From Myxococcota bacterium (GTDB lineage Bacteria > Myxococcota_A > Polyangia > JAAYKL01), in NCBI GenBank assembly GCA_028278265.1, contig JANQET010000118.1, positions 1 through 45,444 on the forward strand: a stretch of 45,444 nucleotides of DNA, in the 5' to 3' direction. Below the pieces are notes generated by a model that did no database searches, was not told the DNA's origin, and saw only the letters and a list, made by a program, of their open reading frames with translations. Within the stretch, counting starts at the first letter, position 1; every line of letters starts with the position of its first letter. Of this stretch, positions 8,402-17,491 are shown piece after piece. The position numbers and the translations under genes were made by a program.

Positions 8402-10221
8402 CCAGACCCTGGCTCATCGCAAGCCTCTTGATCGGGGGACTGGCCGTGATCGCGGGGGTCTCCCAGCTCGCCAGTTTCGACCTGTTTTGGCATCTCAAAA
8501 TCGGACAGATCGCTGTTGAGCAGCACACATCGTTGCCCCGAGATATTTTTTCCATCCATTTCGAGGGACAACCGTGGCTCTACAAGGATTTGGGGGCTGA
8601 TCTGTTGCTCTATCTCGGCTATCACACCTTCGGACCGGCGTGGTTGGCCCTGCTCAAGACCATGGCCGCAGCGGCGATCGGTGTCGCCCTTGTCGTCCTC
8701 GGCCGCTCGGTGAAGGCCAGCCCCACCGTTGTGCTGCTCGGCGTGGCGCTGGCCCTGGGTGTGGTGGCCAGCCGGCTGGTGGCTCGACCGCTGTTGTTCT
8801 CACTGATTGGATTCCCGCTGATGCTCACCGCGCTGCATCGAGTTCGGGAACGGGGATCGAGCACCGAGGTGAAAACCCTGATCCGTGTGTGGCTCGTGCC
8901 GGTGTTGCTCCAGTGGGCGTGGGTTTGCCTGCACCGGGCGGCAATGCTCGGCTACGTGCTGATGGCGACTGTGTGCCTCGAACAGGTCGTCGGATATCTG
9001 GTCCGTCGGCGCCCCTCGATGCGGTTGTGGTTTCCCCTTCAAACAAGCAAACAGGGGATCGCGGTCGGCTGCTCGGCATTGGTGTCTGCCGTGGCCCTGG
9101 GGTTTGTCAATCCCAGCGGGGGACACTTTTTTGCGACGAGTATCAATGTGGCGGCGAGCGAGATGCTGCGCCGGTACGTCTCTGAATGGGCTGTGTTGAC
9201 CCCGGCGGAAATCCTGCTCGAATTTCCGCTGGTGGCCCTTCTATTCGGTCTAGCGGTGATCGCGCTGGTGGGGCAGGTGCTGCCGGCCGCGCGACGAGCG
9301 GCGGGTCGGTCGACCGTGGGATTCGCACAAGCCGGGCTGTTGGTGCTGTTCGCCGTTCTGTCTCTCACCGACGGGGTGAGGTGGTTCGTCTACCTCTCGA
9401 TTCAGGCGGCGGTGATTCTCGTGCAGACCAGTCCCATTTGGACGGTTGCTCTGCCGGCTGGGGTGTTGCGCCGTCGGCCGCGAGGGCTGCTGCTGCTCAT
9501 CGCCGTGGTGGGGGCGCTGCTCATCTTCACCTTCAAGCACCGCCCGTGGGGGTGGGCGGAGCAGCCCGATCGCTTTCCCGCGGGCGCTGTCGCCTTTGCC
9601 CGACAGCACGGATTGGGGCGAGCGGTGATCAACGGGTTTCATCTCGGCGGGTATCTGATCTGGTCCCTCGGACCGCAAACCAAGGTCTTGATCGACGGCC
9701 GCACCGACACGGTCTATCCCCCTTCGTTTACCGAGGCAGTGATCCGCTCTCAAACCGATCCGGCGTTTTTTGCCCGGCGCTTTTCAGGGGCGGCAGATTG
9801 GGTGGTGGCCTCCAATATTCCCGGCGAGTTGTCCCATGCCTTCTTGAGCGAGGATCCCGAGTGGATGCTCGTCTACTGGAGCGAGCCGGCGGTCATCTAT
9901 GTCAAACGCCGGGCCTATCCCTCCCTGGTTGCCGAGCGGTTTCAATGGATCGATCCGGCACGCATCGATTTCAGCGTGGCCCAAGTCGTGCAGCACTATT
10001 CGACCGATCCAGCAATCCTAAAGCACCTGCGTCACGAACTCTCGAGAATGTACCGGGCCTCCCCCAAGAGCCTGAGGGCCAACACCGCACTGGCGGTTTA
10101 CTGTCACCTGCGCGGTCCGAAATTCTGGCCCGAGCGGGATCAACTGTTGTCATTTCTGCAACTGCACTACGGGCATCATCCAGCGGTGGCCGAGCTGACG
10201 CGGCGATTTACCGGGTCCTGA
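8398..10221 (+). CDS. polytopic membrane protein, GT39-like topology, function unknown
   Basis: Protein of 607 residues with about ten hydrophobic helices between residues 1 and 385, then a 220-residue soluble C-terminal part. The first loop (DLFWHLKIGQIAVEQ, PRDIFSIHFEGQPWLYKDLG) is the pattern seen in a large uncharacterised group of multi-pass proteins resembling GT39-type (ArnT/PMT) glycosyltransferases. The segment after the last helix, VINGFHLGGYLIWSLGP followed by KVLIDGRTDTVYP, is typical of the same group. A lipid-linked sugar transfer role is conceivable, but no function is established. The start ATG overlaps the YheT-like stop by four bases, and a sulfatase-like lipoprotein follows 90 bases later on the same strand. 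Confidence 0.85.
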   Translation: MTRPWLIASLLIGGLAVIAGVSQLASFDLFWHLKIGQIAVEQHTSLPRDIFSIHFEGQPWLYKDLGADLLLYLGYHTFGPAWLALLKTMAAAAIGVALVVLGRSVKASPTVVLLGVALALGVVASRLVARPLLFSLIGFPLMLTALHRVRERGSSTEVKTLIRVWLVPVLLQWAWVCLHRAAMLGYVLMATVCLEQVVGYLVRRRPSMRLWFPLQTSKQGIAVGCSALVSAVALGFVNPSGGHFFATSINVAASEMLRRYVSEWAVLTPAEILLEFPLVALLFGLAVIALVGQVLPAARRAAGRSTVGFAQAGLLVLFAVLSLTDGVRWFVYLSIQAAVILVQTSPIWTVALPAGVLRRRPRGLLLLIAVVGALLIFTFKHRPWGWAEQPDRFPAGAVAFARQHGLGRAVINGFHLGGYLIWSLGPQTKVLIDGRTDTVYPPSFTEAVIRSQTDPAFFARRFSGAADWVVASNIPGELSHAFLSEDPEWMLVYWSEPAVIYVKRRAYPSLVAERFQWIDPARIDFSVAQVVQHYSTDPAILKHLRHELSRMYRASPKSLRANTALAVYCHLRGPKFWPERDQLLSFLQLHYGHHPAVAELTRRFTGS

Positions 10222-10311
10222 GGCCCATCGTACGGAAATTGACCGGGAGAGGGGGGTATTGTAACCCGAAAGATGTTTGGTTATACGAAAAATGTTTTGA
10301 GGAGTTTTGGT

Positions 10312-11835
10312 ATGAGACCTGTCCCGATTTATCTGGTGATGATCTGTCTTTATTGGGTGATCTCTGGCTGTGGTGGGGAGGCCGCGGATCACGTCCCAGC
10401 GGAGCAGCCCCCTGCCGCTCAAGCAGCAAGTGCTTCGGCCGGGGACAAGGCCGTCGGGGAACCTGAGCCCGCTACCCCAACCAGCACGGCGAAACAGGAG
10501 AGCCGCCCGCCGGTGCCATCAGCCGAGCGTGTGGTCCTCATCGTCGTGGACAACCTTCGCGCTGATCGGCTCGGCGCTTACGGCTACCGGGATCACCCGG
10601 TTACGCCGGCGATGGATCGACTCGCCGAGCAGGGCATCCTGTTCGAGAATTTTCACGCCGCTTCCCCGTGGACCGCCCCCTCGTTCGGCACCATGCTGAC
10701 CGGCGTCGCCCCCACGGTCCATCGAGTCGGCTGGCGCTTGCACAAATCAGCCAAGACCGGCCGGGAATCGATGGGGGTGCGGATTACCCAGCTCAACCCG
10801 CAGATCCCCACCCTGTGCGAGTTGATCGTCGATGTCACTTGCGGGGCCATCGTCACCAACTCTTTTTTACACCCCGCCTTTGGGTTTGATCGGGGCTTTA
10901 CCACCTACGACCACAAAAACGCCAGCCTCTCCCGCTGCCGACCGGCCGATGAGGTCACCCGCACCGCCGAGACCTGGCTCAAGGAGCACGCTGACCAGCC
11001 CTTTTTTTTAATGGTGCACTACTTCGATCCCCACATGTCGTACAACCCGCCGGTCAAGTACGTGCGCCAATTCGCCGCCGGTCCGCGAGGACGGATCAAG
11101 GTGCCCTTTGCCAATCACTCCGATGCGCGCACGGGCAAGCTCAATCCCACCGAACGGGAAAAGGCGTTCATTCGCGGGCTGTACAACGGTGAGGTGCGCT
11201 TTGTCGACGATCAAATCGATGTGCTCGTGAACAAGATGAATCAGATGGGCCTACTCGAAAACAGCTGGCTCGTGGTGACAGCAGATCACGGGGAAGAGCA
11301 GTTTGACCACGGCAGTTTCGACCATGGGCACCGGTACGAAGAGGAGGTGACCCGACTGCCGCTGATCATTCGCCCCCCCGGCGGTAAATGGCGCGCCGGC
11401 ACGCGAATTCCCTATTCGACCCGGCATGCCGATCTCGTTCCCACGATTCTCGAGTGGTTGGACAAACCGAAACCTGCCCACCTTTCGGGCCGCAGCCTGA
11501 TGCCGCTGATCACCGGTGAGGAGACCGCCCACCGGGTCGCCTACATGGAGTACAACCTCTATTGGAAACAGCGCTCGAGCCTGTTCGACGGTCGGTACAA
11601 GCTGATCCGCGATGTGGAGGGGGAAAAGGGGTTCATGTACGACTTGAAAGAAGACCCGGCAGAGAAGAAACGGCTCAAGGCGGGGCATCCCCGTTACGGG
11701 GAAATGGACCGGCAGCTGGCGGCCCTGCGAAAACAACTCAGCGAAATCGCCAAATCCACTGCAGCGACCACCCCCGGCGTAGCCCTTCCGGATGAGGTGG
11801 TCAAATCCCTCCGCTCATTGGGGTATATCGAATAG
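10312..11835 (+). CDS. sulfatase-superfamily lipoprotein with Thr at the nucleophile position
   Basis: Alkaline-phosphatase/sulfatase fold lipoprotein of 507 residues. GAGGAG seven bases before the ATG at 10312 sets the start; the longer frame from 10273 is not needed. The lipobox is ISGC (Cys20). The domain opens with VVLIVVDNLRADRLGAYGY (metal ligand Asp80). At the nucleophile site, where true sulfatases have C/S-x-P-x-R for formylglycine, this protein has SPWTAPSFGTMLTG, so Thr121 is the likely nucleophile, as in phosphoethanolamine or phosphoglycerol transferases. Downstream metal ligands are in TADHGEEQFDHG and HGHRYEEE. The protein ends LRSLGYIE, typical of this deltaproteobacterial subgroup. 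It probably faces the periplasm and acts on a phospho- rather than sulfo-ester; the substrate is unknown. Confidence 0.9.
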   Translation: MRPVPIYLVMICLYWVISGCGGEAADHVPAEQPPAAQAASASAGDKAVGEPEPATPTSTAKQESRPPVPSAERVVLIVVDNLRADRLGAYGYRDHPVTPAMDRLAEQGILFENFHAASPWTAPSFGTMLTGVAPTVHRVGWRLHKSAKTGRESMGVRITQLNPQIPTLCELIVDVTCGAIVTNSFLHPAFGFDRGFTTYDHKNASLSRCRPADEVTRTAETWLKEHADQPFFLMVHYFDPHMSYNPPVKYVRQFAAGPRGRIKVPFANHSDARTGKLNPTEREKAFIRGLYNGEVRFVDDQIDVLVNKMNQMGLLENSWLVVTADHGEEQFDHGSFDHGHRYEEEVTRLPLIIRPPGGKWRAGTRIPYSTRHADLVPTILEWLDKPKPAHLSGRSLMPLITGEETAHRVAYMEYNLYWKQRSSLFDGRYKLIRDVEGEKGFMYDLKEDPAEKKRLKAGHPRYGEMDRQLAALRKQLSEIAKSTAATTPGVALPDEVVKSLRSLGYIE

Positions 11836-11837
11836 CC

Positions 11838-13259
11838 TCACTCCGACTCGTTGGCGCTTTTGATTGGGGCCGGAGACGAGTTGGACTCCCCCGCCCGCTC
11901 GGTCAAGGGTAAGGGGAGCTCGATGGTGAAGGTGGTGCCCCGACCCAATTCGCTGGTGCAGCGAATCTGTCCTTTTAGCGATTGGGTGACCAGGTTGTAG
12001 ACGATGTTGAGGCCCAGGCCGGAGCCCCCCTGGCTGCGGCGGGTGGTGAAAAAGGGCTCGAAAATCTTGTGCAGTAGATCCGCTGGCATGCCCTTCCCGT
12101 CGTCGGAGTATTCAATCGAGAGTTGGTGTTCGCTGCTGGTGATGGAGATGTCGATCTGCCCCGACCCGTCCTCTTCAAAGCCGTGGACCAGTGAATTGAC
12201 GACGAGATTGGTGAAGATTTGGGAAAACACGCCGGGGTAGCTGTTGAGCACCAGATCCGGCGGGCAGGTCAAGACCACCGCATGCTTGGTCTTGTTCATC
12301 GTCGGGCTGAGGCTGAGCAACAGCTCGTCGAGATACTCTTTCAGATTGAAAATCCTCGGCTTCTTGCTGGACTGATCCACGGCGACCTGTTTGAAACTCC
12401 GGATCAGATTGGCGGCGCGACTCAGGTTGGCCAGGATGAGGGTGGAGCTCTTCAATGCGGTATCGAACAGGCCTTCCAGATCTCCGTCGGTGAGCTCCCC
12501 GGCCTGGTGTTGTTCCGCGTACTGCTTGGCCTTTCGCTCGAGATGGGATGCGGCGGTGACCCCGATGCCGATAGGTGTGTTGATCTCGTGGGCCACGCCG
12601 GCGACCAGACTGCCCAGCGCGGCCATTTTCTCCGATTGGACCAGCTTGGTCTGGGCCTCGGTGAGGTGAACGATCGACTGCTCCAAGGCGTTGTTGGTCT
12701 CCTGCAGCGCCTTGGTCCGTTGGAGCACCCTGAGCTCCAGCTCCTCCTGCTTGAGGGCGGCCTGCTTACCCAACTGCCACTTCTGCACCATCGCGCTGGT
12801 GATTTGCTGTACCTCGATGTTTTCAAACGGCTTTTTCAGAATGAGCAGCTTGTCGCTCGGGCCGAGAATGTCGGTGATCTCAGACCAGGAGTAGTCTGAA
12901 TAGGCCGTGCAGATGACGATTTGAAGGTCCGGGTCCACCTCCCACAGATGGGAAATAGTCTCCATGCCGTTCCACCCCGGGGGCATGCGCATGTCCACAA
13001 AGGCGAGGGCGTAGGGGGTGTTATTATTAACCGCTGATTTGACCATTTCGAATCCCTCGGCGCCCTGAAATGCGGAATCGAGCAGAAAGTGGGGCGCCGT
13101 CGGGCGGGCCGGAATGTCGGAGAACAACGTGGACTCAATGGATTGGAGGGTGAGTCGGGCCTGTTTTTTTTCCAGAATGGCCCTGAAATCGCGATGGATG
13201 TACTCGTTGTCGTCAATGACCAGGACGCGGTTGTTAGAGAAATCATCGGAATTTGACAT
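11838..13259 (-). CDS. receiver-histidine kinase fusion (soluble)
   Basis: Protein of 473 residues with no membrane segment. An N-terminal receiver (about 11-150) has acidic residues Asp16/Asp17, phospho-acceptor Asp89 (FVDMRMPP) and Lys143-Pro144. A coiled coil (about 160-205) leads to a HisKA box with His224 (GSLVAGVAHEINTP) and an ATPase domain (NSLVHGF, DDGKGMP, FFTTRRSQGGSGLGL). The receiver-first order places it as a phosphorelay component whose kinase activity is gated by another kinase. A GCGGAG site six bases before the ATG at 13259 supports the start. It is convergent with the sulfatase-like gene with two bases between stops, and divergent from the DUF3604 gene. No output regulator lies beside it. 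Confidence 0.94.
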   Translation of the reverse strand: MSNSDDFSNNRVLVIDDNEYIHRDFRAILEKKQARLTLQSIESTLFSDIPARPTAPHFLLDSAFQGAEGFEMVKSAVNNNTPYALAFVDMRMPPGWNGMETISHLWEVDPDLQIVICTAYSDYSWSEITDILGPSDKLLILKKPFENIEVQQITSAMVQKWQLGKQAALKQEELELRVLQRTKALQETNNALEQSIVHLTEAQTKLVQSEKMAALGSLVAGVAHEINTPIGIGVTAASHLERKAKQYAEQHQAGELTDGDLEGLFDTALKSSTLILANLSRAANLIRSFKQVAVDQSSKKPRIFNLKEYLDELLLSLSPTMNKTKHAVVLTCPPDLVLNSYPGVFSQIFTNLVVNSLVHGFEEDGSGQIDISITSSEHQLSIEYSDDGKGMPADLLHKIFEPFFTTRRSQGGSGLGLNIVYNLVTQSLKGQIRCTSELGRGTTFTIELPLPLTERAGESNSSPAPIKSANESE

Positions 13260-13447
13260 AAATGGCTCCGCTTTGAACTACTCGGCAGTGGCGACTCTGG
13301 CGATCCATTGGCGATGGTAACCGGGTTTTGGGGTCTATGGGAATAATGTAGCAGTGTTTTTGAACGTTGGGCAAAGAGATAATTCCGTACTGTGTGTTAT
13401 GTGGTATAAGCAGGCGAGTCCTCAATATCGTAGTCCGGCGATAGACA

Positions 13448-15685
13448 ATGCGTAGCGGAAGGGTGATGGCCGACAACACGTCTCAGCACTGGGTGATTGA
13501 AACGACGGGATACGGACACCGCCCGCGGATCTGTGTCGACAGGGGCGGTCGGTGGTGGATCTCGTGGATTTCGAGCCAGCCGGACCGGGAAAAGGTGTGC
13601 CTTGCCTGGAGGGTACCGGGCAGGGACTGGTCAACGGCGATCGAGCTCGAGGACACGGTGGGCAGAATCCTGGAGTTGGAGCTGGCGCCGTGGCAGGACG
13701 GGGTTCTCATCGCCTGGGTCGACGACGGAGAACCGGCCGGTGGCTTGAAGATGCGCGGGATGACGGTGAACGCGTCGTCACCTGTGGTTCATTTCGTCGG
13801 ACGGAACAGGGCGCCGGCCCACCTCAGTCTGTGCACCCGGAACCACCGGTTCGCGGTGTGCTGGTCGACCGGAGAGTCGGTAAAGCGCTCCCTCAGTGCG
13901 TGCTTGGGGATCGATCTGTTGGCTGAACAGTCGAAGGTGTCGGTTTGCCGGCGGGGGGGATGGCACATCCATCCCGCGGTGACCCTGCTCGACAACGGTG
14001 CCCTGATCGCGTGGCAGGCTGTCGTGCGGGGGCATTCGGCCATTTGCGCCCGGCGAATCGACGGCAGCGGCGAATTGTCCGAGATTTGGCAGATCAGCCC
14101 GGAGGGGAAGGGGATTCACGCCAAACCGGCGTTGTGCCGGTCAGCAGAGGGGGGGGCTTGGATCGCCTGGCATTCGGATGTCGATCCCCAGCAGGGCCCC
14201 CAACTCGTGCGCTGGATTGAGCTGGCCCATTGCGATCGGGCGGGGACCATTCGCTATCCGGAGATGCCCCTCCCCGATGTGGAGCGGGACGGAACCGGTG
14301 AGGATCAGGGATTCGAGTTTCCCCGCTTGGCCCAGCTTCCGGATGAACGGTTGGTCATTATCGGCCGGGGCTCCCAGAGCTTTCAACGGCAGGATCTGGG
14401 CAGCGAGGGGTTCTCCGCCAGGCAGCAAATCGACGAAGAGCGGTGGGCGTGCCGGGGCTCCCGACTGTCGGTCTGGGCGGTCGATGACGGCGTGCTCTTT
14501 GCCGCACGTGAGCGAAACGGCATCGTCGTTCGCCGGTTACCTGCCGGTCAACGCGATCGATCCGACAGACCCCGTTTGGGACCGCCTGGGGAACCGACCA
14601 GATGGCACTCGGTCTTCCCGGTAGTGCCGCCCCGGACGCACGAGATCAACGGTCAGCGGGTTCTCTTTGGCGACCTTCACCTCCATACGGCCGAATCGGA
14701 CGGTACCGGAACCATCGAGGAGGCCTATCACCGCGCCCGCCATCGATACGAAGATGATTTCATCGCCGTGGCGGACCACGAGAGTTTCCTGGGCAAACAA
14801 ACCCCTCCCGGTGCCTGGTCCACCACGCGCCGCATTGCCGACGAATTCAACGAACCCGGCTGGTTCGTCACCCTGTTGGCCTTTGAGTGGACCGGCAGTA
14901 TGTATCCCGGCCCGGGCCACAAGGTGGTGTATCTGCCCCCGGATGGGGGACCGCTGCTCTCCCGTGAGGATCAGCGGTACGGCAGCTCTGCGCAACTGAT
15001 CGCCGAATGCGCGCGGCTGGGTGCCCTGGTCTTTCCACATCACGTGGGCTGGACCGGCGCGGACATGGTGCACCATGACCCCGCGGTGCAGACCTGCTGG
15101 GAGATCGTCTCCTGTCACGGGGCCTATGAACGACAGGACAACCTACCCATCCGCACCCGGGGGGATGACAAACCGGAGCAGTTCATCGCCGACGCCCTGG
15201 ATCGCGGATTGAGGTTCGGCTTTGTCGGGGGATCGGATGGACACGGCCTCAATTGGCATCACGGCGTTTGCCGGGTCCAGGATTCCCACCGGAGCGGGCT
15301 GACCGGGATTTTCGCCCCCGCAGCAACCCGGCAGCAGCTGCTCGATGCCCTTCATCGCCGGCGGTGTTTCGCCACTTCGGGGGCAAAGATCGCCCTCTGG
15401 TTCGAGGTCGAGGGATGTCCCATGGGGGAGGAGATCGCGACCGCCGGCCCGGTGCCGTTTCGCGTGCTGGTCAAAGGGACCGCGCCGATCGCCGAACTGA
15501 GTCTAGTGACAAACGGCAACAAGGAGATCCCCCTCAAAGCGAACGGTGACTGGGCAGAGATCAACGGAACGCTCCCCCCCCCTCCGGCCTGCGGGTGGGC
15601 GTACTACTTCGTCCGGGTAGTTCAAACCGATGAACAGGTCGCCTGGTCCTCACCGATCTGGCTGGACGCACCTGATCCCGCTTAG
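13448..15685 (+). CDS. DUF3604/PHP-like metallohydrolase with N-terminal propeller-like region
   Basis: Protein of 745 residues. The C-terminal half (from about 405) is a DUF3604-type domain: FGDLHLHTAESDGTG, ADHES, FEWTG, FPHHVGW and GGSDGH supply the His/Asp metal ligands of a PHP-like hydrolase fold. The N-terminal 390 residues show spaced repeats with IAW or ISW strands (GGRWWISWISSQ, LLDNGALIAWQA, EGGAWIAWHS), which suggests a beta-propeller of BNR-like type. No signal peptide is apparent. The start could be the ATG at 13448 or the in-frame ATG at 13466; GGAAGGG lies just before the latter but unusually close. The reaction is unknown; DUF3604 proteins are uncharacterised. It is transcribed alone. 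Confidence 0.85.
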   Translation: MRSGRVMADNTSQHWVIETTGYGHRPRICVDRGGRWWISWISSQPDREKVCLAWRVPGRDWSTAIELEDTVGRILELELAPWQDGVLIAWVDDGEPAGGLKMRGMTVNASSPVVHFVGRNRAPAHLSLCTRNHRFAVCWSTGESVKRSLSACLGIDLLAEQSKVSVCRRGGWHIHPAVTLLDNGALIAWQAVVRGHSAICARRIDGSGELSEIWQISPEGKGIHAKPALCRSAEGGAWIAWHSDVDPQQGPQLVRWIELAHCDRAGTIRYPEMPLPDVERDGTGEDQGFEFPRLAQLPDERLVIIGRGSQSFQRQDLGSEGFSARQQIDEERWACRGSRLSVWAVDDGVLFAARERNGIVVRRLPAGQRDRSDRPRLGPPGEPTRWHSVFPVVPPRTHEINGQRVLFGDLHLHTAESDGTGTIEEAYHRARHRYEDDFIAVADHESFLGKQTPPGAWSTTRRIADEFNEPGWFVTLLAFEWTGSMYPGPGHKVVYLPPDGGPLLSREDQRYGSSAQLIAECARLGALVFPHHVGWTGADMVHHDPAVQTCWEIVSCHGAYERQDNLPIRTRGDDKPEQFIADALDRGLRFGFVGGSDGHGLNWHHGVCRVQDSHRSGLTGIFAPAATRQQLLDALHRRRCFATSGAKIALWFEVEGCPMGEEIATAGPVPFRVLVKGTAPIAELSLVTNGNKEIPLKANGDWAEINGTLPPPPACGWAYYFVRVVQTDEQVAWSSPIWLDAPDPA

Positions 15686-15774
15686 ATCCCTGGCTTAGCC
15701 CGCAACATCCCCGAACAATCGGCGGCAAGCGCCGAACCCCGAACTGTCCGTAACTGACATCCCGCCGGAGTGAC

Positions 15775-15787
15775 AGTGTTCGACACT
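15775..15787. promoter_or_regulatory. candidate upstream activator site for the M64 operon
   Basis: Dyad AGTGT-TCG-ACACT centred about 97 bases upstream of the expected start of the sigma-54 promoter at 15851. This is where enhancer-binding proteins usually bind. It is short and unproven. Confidence 0.35.
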
Positions 15788-15850
15788 ATCAACACTATGC
15801 CTACCGGAATTGGCGTCAGATGTGATCCGTATTGGGAGAGGGGTCATCGA

Positions 15851-15867
15851 TTGGCACGGCACTTGCT
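15851..15867 (+). promoter_or_regulatory. sigma-54 (RpoN) promoter
   Basis: The sequence TTGGCACGGCACTTGCT matches the sigma-54 consensus YTGGCACGrNNNTTGCW at every position, with GG and GC ten bases apart. It points toward the M64 peptidase operon (start codon 16087), giving a leader of about 208 bases. It lies in a 400-base non-coding region. Confidence 0.75.
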
Positions 15868-16086
15868 CAGAACCCAGCCAATTCTCAGCTACGGATCAGT
15901 GCGAGGTGGACGTTCTGGCACGCCATTGCACAAGCCTGGTAAAGGAGGTGCTCCAATGATTTGAGTTAATGGTCGGTTGTCCAATAATCGACCAGACAAA
16001 AATAGTAAGTAATTCTATTTGAGGTTTAGTTATCTGAATTGAAACAACATTCAGACGATCAATTGCTTTTACAAGAGGAGGAACGG

Positions 16087-17466
16087 ATGAAGCGGCTGTT
16101 AATCGCACAGCTAGCCTTGTGCTGCTTTGCCCTGCCGGCGATCGCTGCGGCCCAGGCGACGGCAACGGCGATTGCCAAGAACGGTCCCAATGCGGACAAA
16201 ATCGTGTTGGCGATCATCGGTGATGGATATGCCAGTGGCGATATGGCGACCTATCGCGATGACGTTGATCGATTGGTCATGGACGATCTGTTTTATGAAG
16301 ATCCCACATTGGTGGCCAACCGGTCGGCCTTCAATATCTATCGAGTCGATGTGGAATCCAATGATTCGGGCGTATCGGAGTGGTTCTACAAATTGAAACC
16401 CGGCGGTGATTCGTCCAATGCGGCAGATTGGGAATTGGATCCCAATCAAACCCAGATCACCAACGACACGGCTTTGGGTTATGTGGCCAACGGGGTGTGG
16501 GCCAAATGTTGGCACGAATATGTCATCAGTTCGGCAGATACCTCGGCGCGCATCCAAAACGTGCTCAACGAGGCGGGATTGGCCCCGGACAAAGTGATTG
16601 TCGTGCTCAACACTTCTCGATTGGTCGGTTGCGCCGGTGGATCGAGATTGGTGGTCAACAGCGGTACCCATTCCGGCGTTGTCGCCCATGAGCTGGGACA
16701 CATGGTTCCCGGACTGAGCGATGAGTATTGGGTCTCCGGCAAGACCTGGTCCGGTGGGTATCACAACCACAAGAATTGCTCGACAGTGCTGAATCAGTCC
16801 AGCGTGTATTGGTCTGACTTGCTTGCACCAGGCGTCGATCTGCCGACGATATATGACGCCACGACGATGGATCCGGATGATTATGTGGGCATGTTCGAGG
16901 GCTGTCGGTACGCCGAGTTCGGCATCTATCGCCCGGTGCACAACTGCCGGATGAGAGGCTCGGGTGAATTCTGCCCGGTGTGTGAACGGGAGTGGAGCAC
17001 CTCTACCGCCCCCTACCGCGACAGTTACGCCGACTATATGGCGGTGGCCAACTACCCCGGTGCCCTGTGCAAAGGGGCGTACGCCCAGTTGGCTTACAAC
17101 ACCTATGCCCACGTGCAAAACCCGTGGACCGTCTCCCGCTGGGCGGTTTGTCCGGCCAAACGGGTGCACCTGAACGGACTGTTCAGCACCTATTTCTTCG
17201 GGTTTGCCTGGGTCAAGGATCGCCATCCCGATCAAGACGTTTGTTGCCGCGTGCGCACCCGGAACCCGGGCGGTGCGATCAGAGACGGGGTTGAATCGTG
17301 TAGTGAAGCCAGCAGCGCTGGCTACCAGATGCTGCGGCTCGATTTTCCCAAGGTGAACGATCCCTACACCTGGAGCCATGTGGAAGTGCTCTGCAAGCTT
17401 CCGCCGGTGCACAACAATATACGTTCGGAGATTCTGACCTATCGCGTGGGCCAGGACCGATTTTAA
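16087..17466 (+). CDS. secreted M64-type zinc metallopeptidase with C-terminal six-Cys domain
   Basis: Secreted peptidase of 459 residues. AGAGGAGGAA just before the ATG at 16087 sets the start; a longer frame from 16039 is discarded. Signal peptide 1-23 (ending AIAAAQA). The catalytic domain has the M64 (IgA-peptidase-like) pattern: an early NGPNADKIVLAIIGDGYA stretch and the zinc site VVAHELGHMVPGLSDEY (about 198-214) with HExxH-type histidines, glutamate and a downstream acidic ligand. From about residue 328 to the end lies a separate domain with cysteines in the order C, C, CC, C, C. This domain is clearly homologous to the whole mature product of the next gene (shared DRHP, VCCR, RNPGGA, DPYTWSH). 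First gene of a three-gene operon behind a sigma-54 promoter. Confidence 0.92.
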   Translation: MKRLLIAQLALCCFALPAIAAAQATATAIAKNGPNADKIVLAIIGDGYASGDMATYRDDVDRLVMDDLFYEDPTLVANRSAFNIYRVDVESNDSGVSEWFYKLKPGGDSSNAADWELDPNQTQITNDTALGYVANGVWAKCWHEYVISSADTSARIQNVLNEAGLAPDKVIVVLNTSRLVGCAGGSRLVVNSGTHSGVVAHELGHMVPGLSDEYWVSGKTWSGGYHNHKNCSTVLNQSSVYWSDLLAPGVDLPTIYDATTMDPDDYVGMFEGCRYAEFGIYRPVHNCRMRGSGEFCPVCEREWSTSTAPYRDSYADYMAVANYPGALCKGAYAQLAYNTYAHVQNPWTVSRWAVCPAKRVHLNGLFSTYFFGFAWVKDRHPDQDVCCRVRTRNPGGAIRDGVESCSEASSAGYQMLRLDFPKVNDPYTWSHVEVLCKLPPVHNNIRSEILTYRVGQDRF

Positions 17467-17491
17467 CAGTTGAAATAGAGGAGAAAAAAAG

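Larger units (their letters stand above)
15686..16086. other. intergenic region holding the M64 operon control region
   Basis: About 400 bases between the DUF3604 stop and the M64 start. It holds the sigma-54 promoter, an upstream dyad and a long leader with a weak 5-bp inverted repeat (GGTCG at 15971, CGACC at 15989). A 64-codon frame at 15770-15964 runs through the promoter and is judged spurious. Confidence 0.55.

Noticed and set aside
15770..15964. 64-codon plus-strand frame
   Set aside because: It spans the sigma-54 promoter, lacks a ribosome binding site and has no recognisable features.
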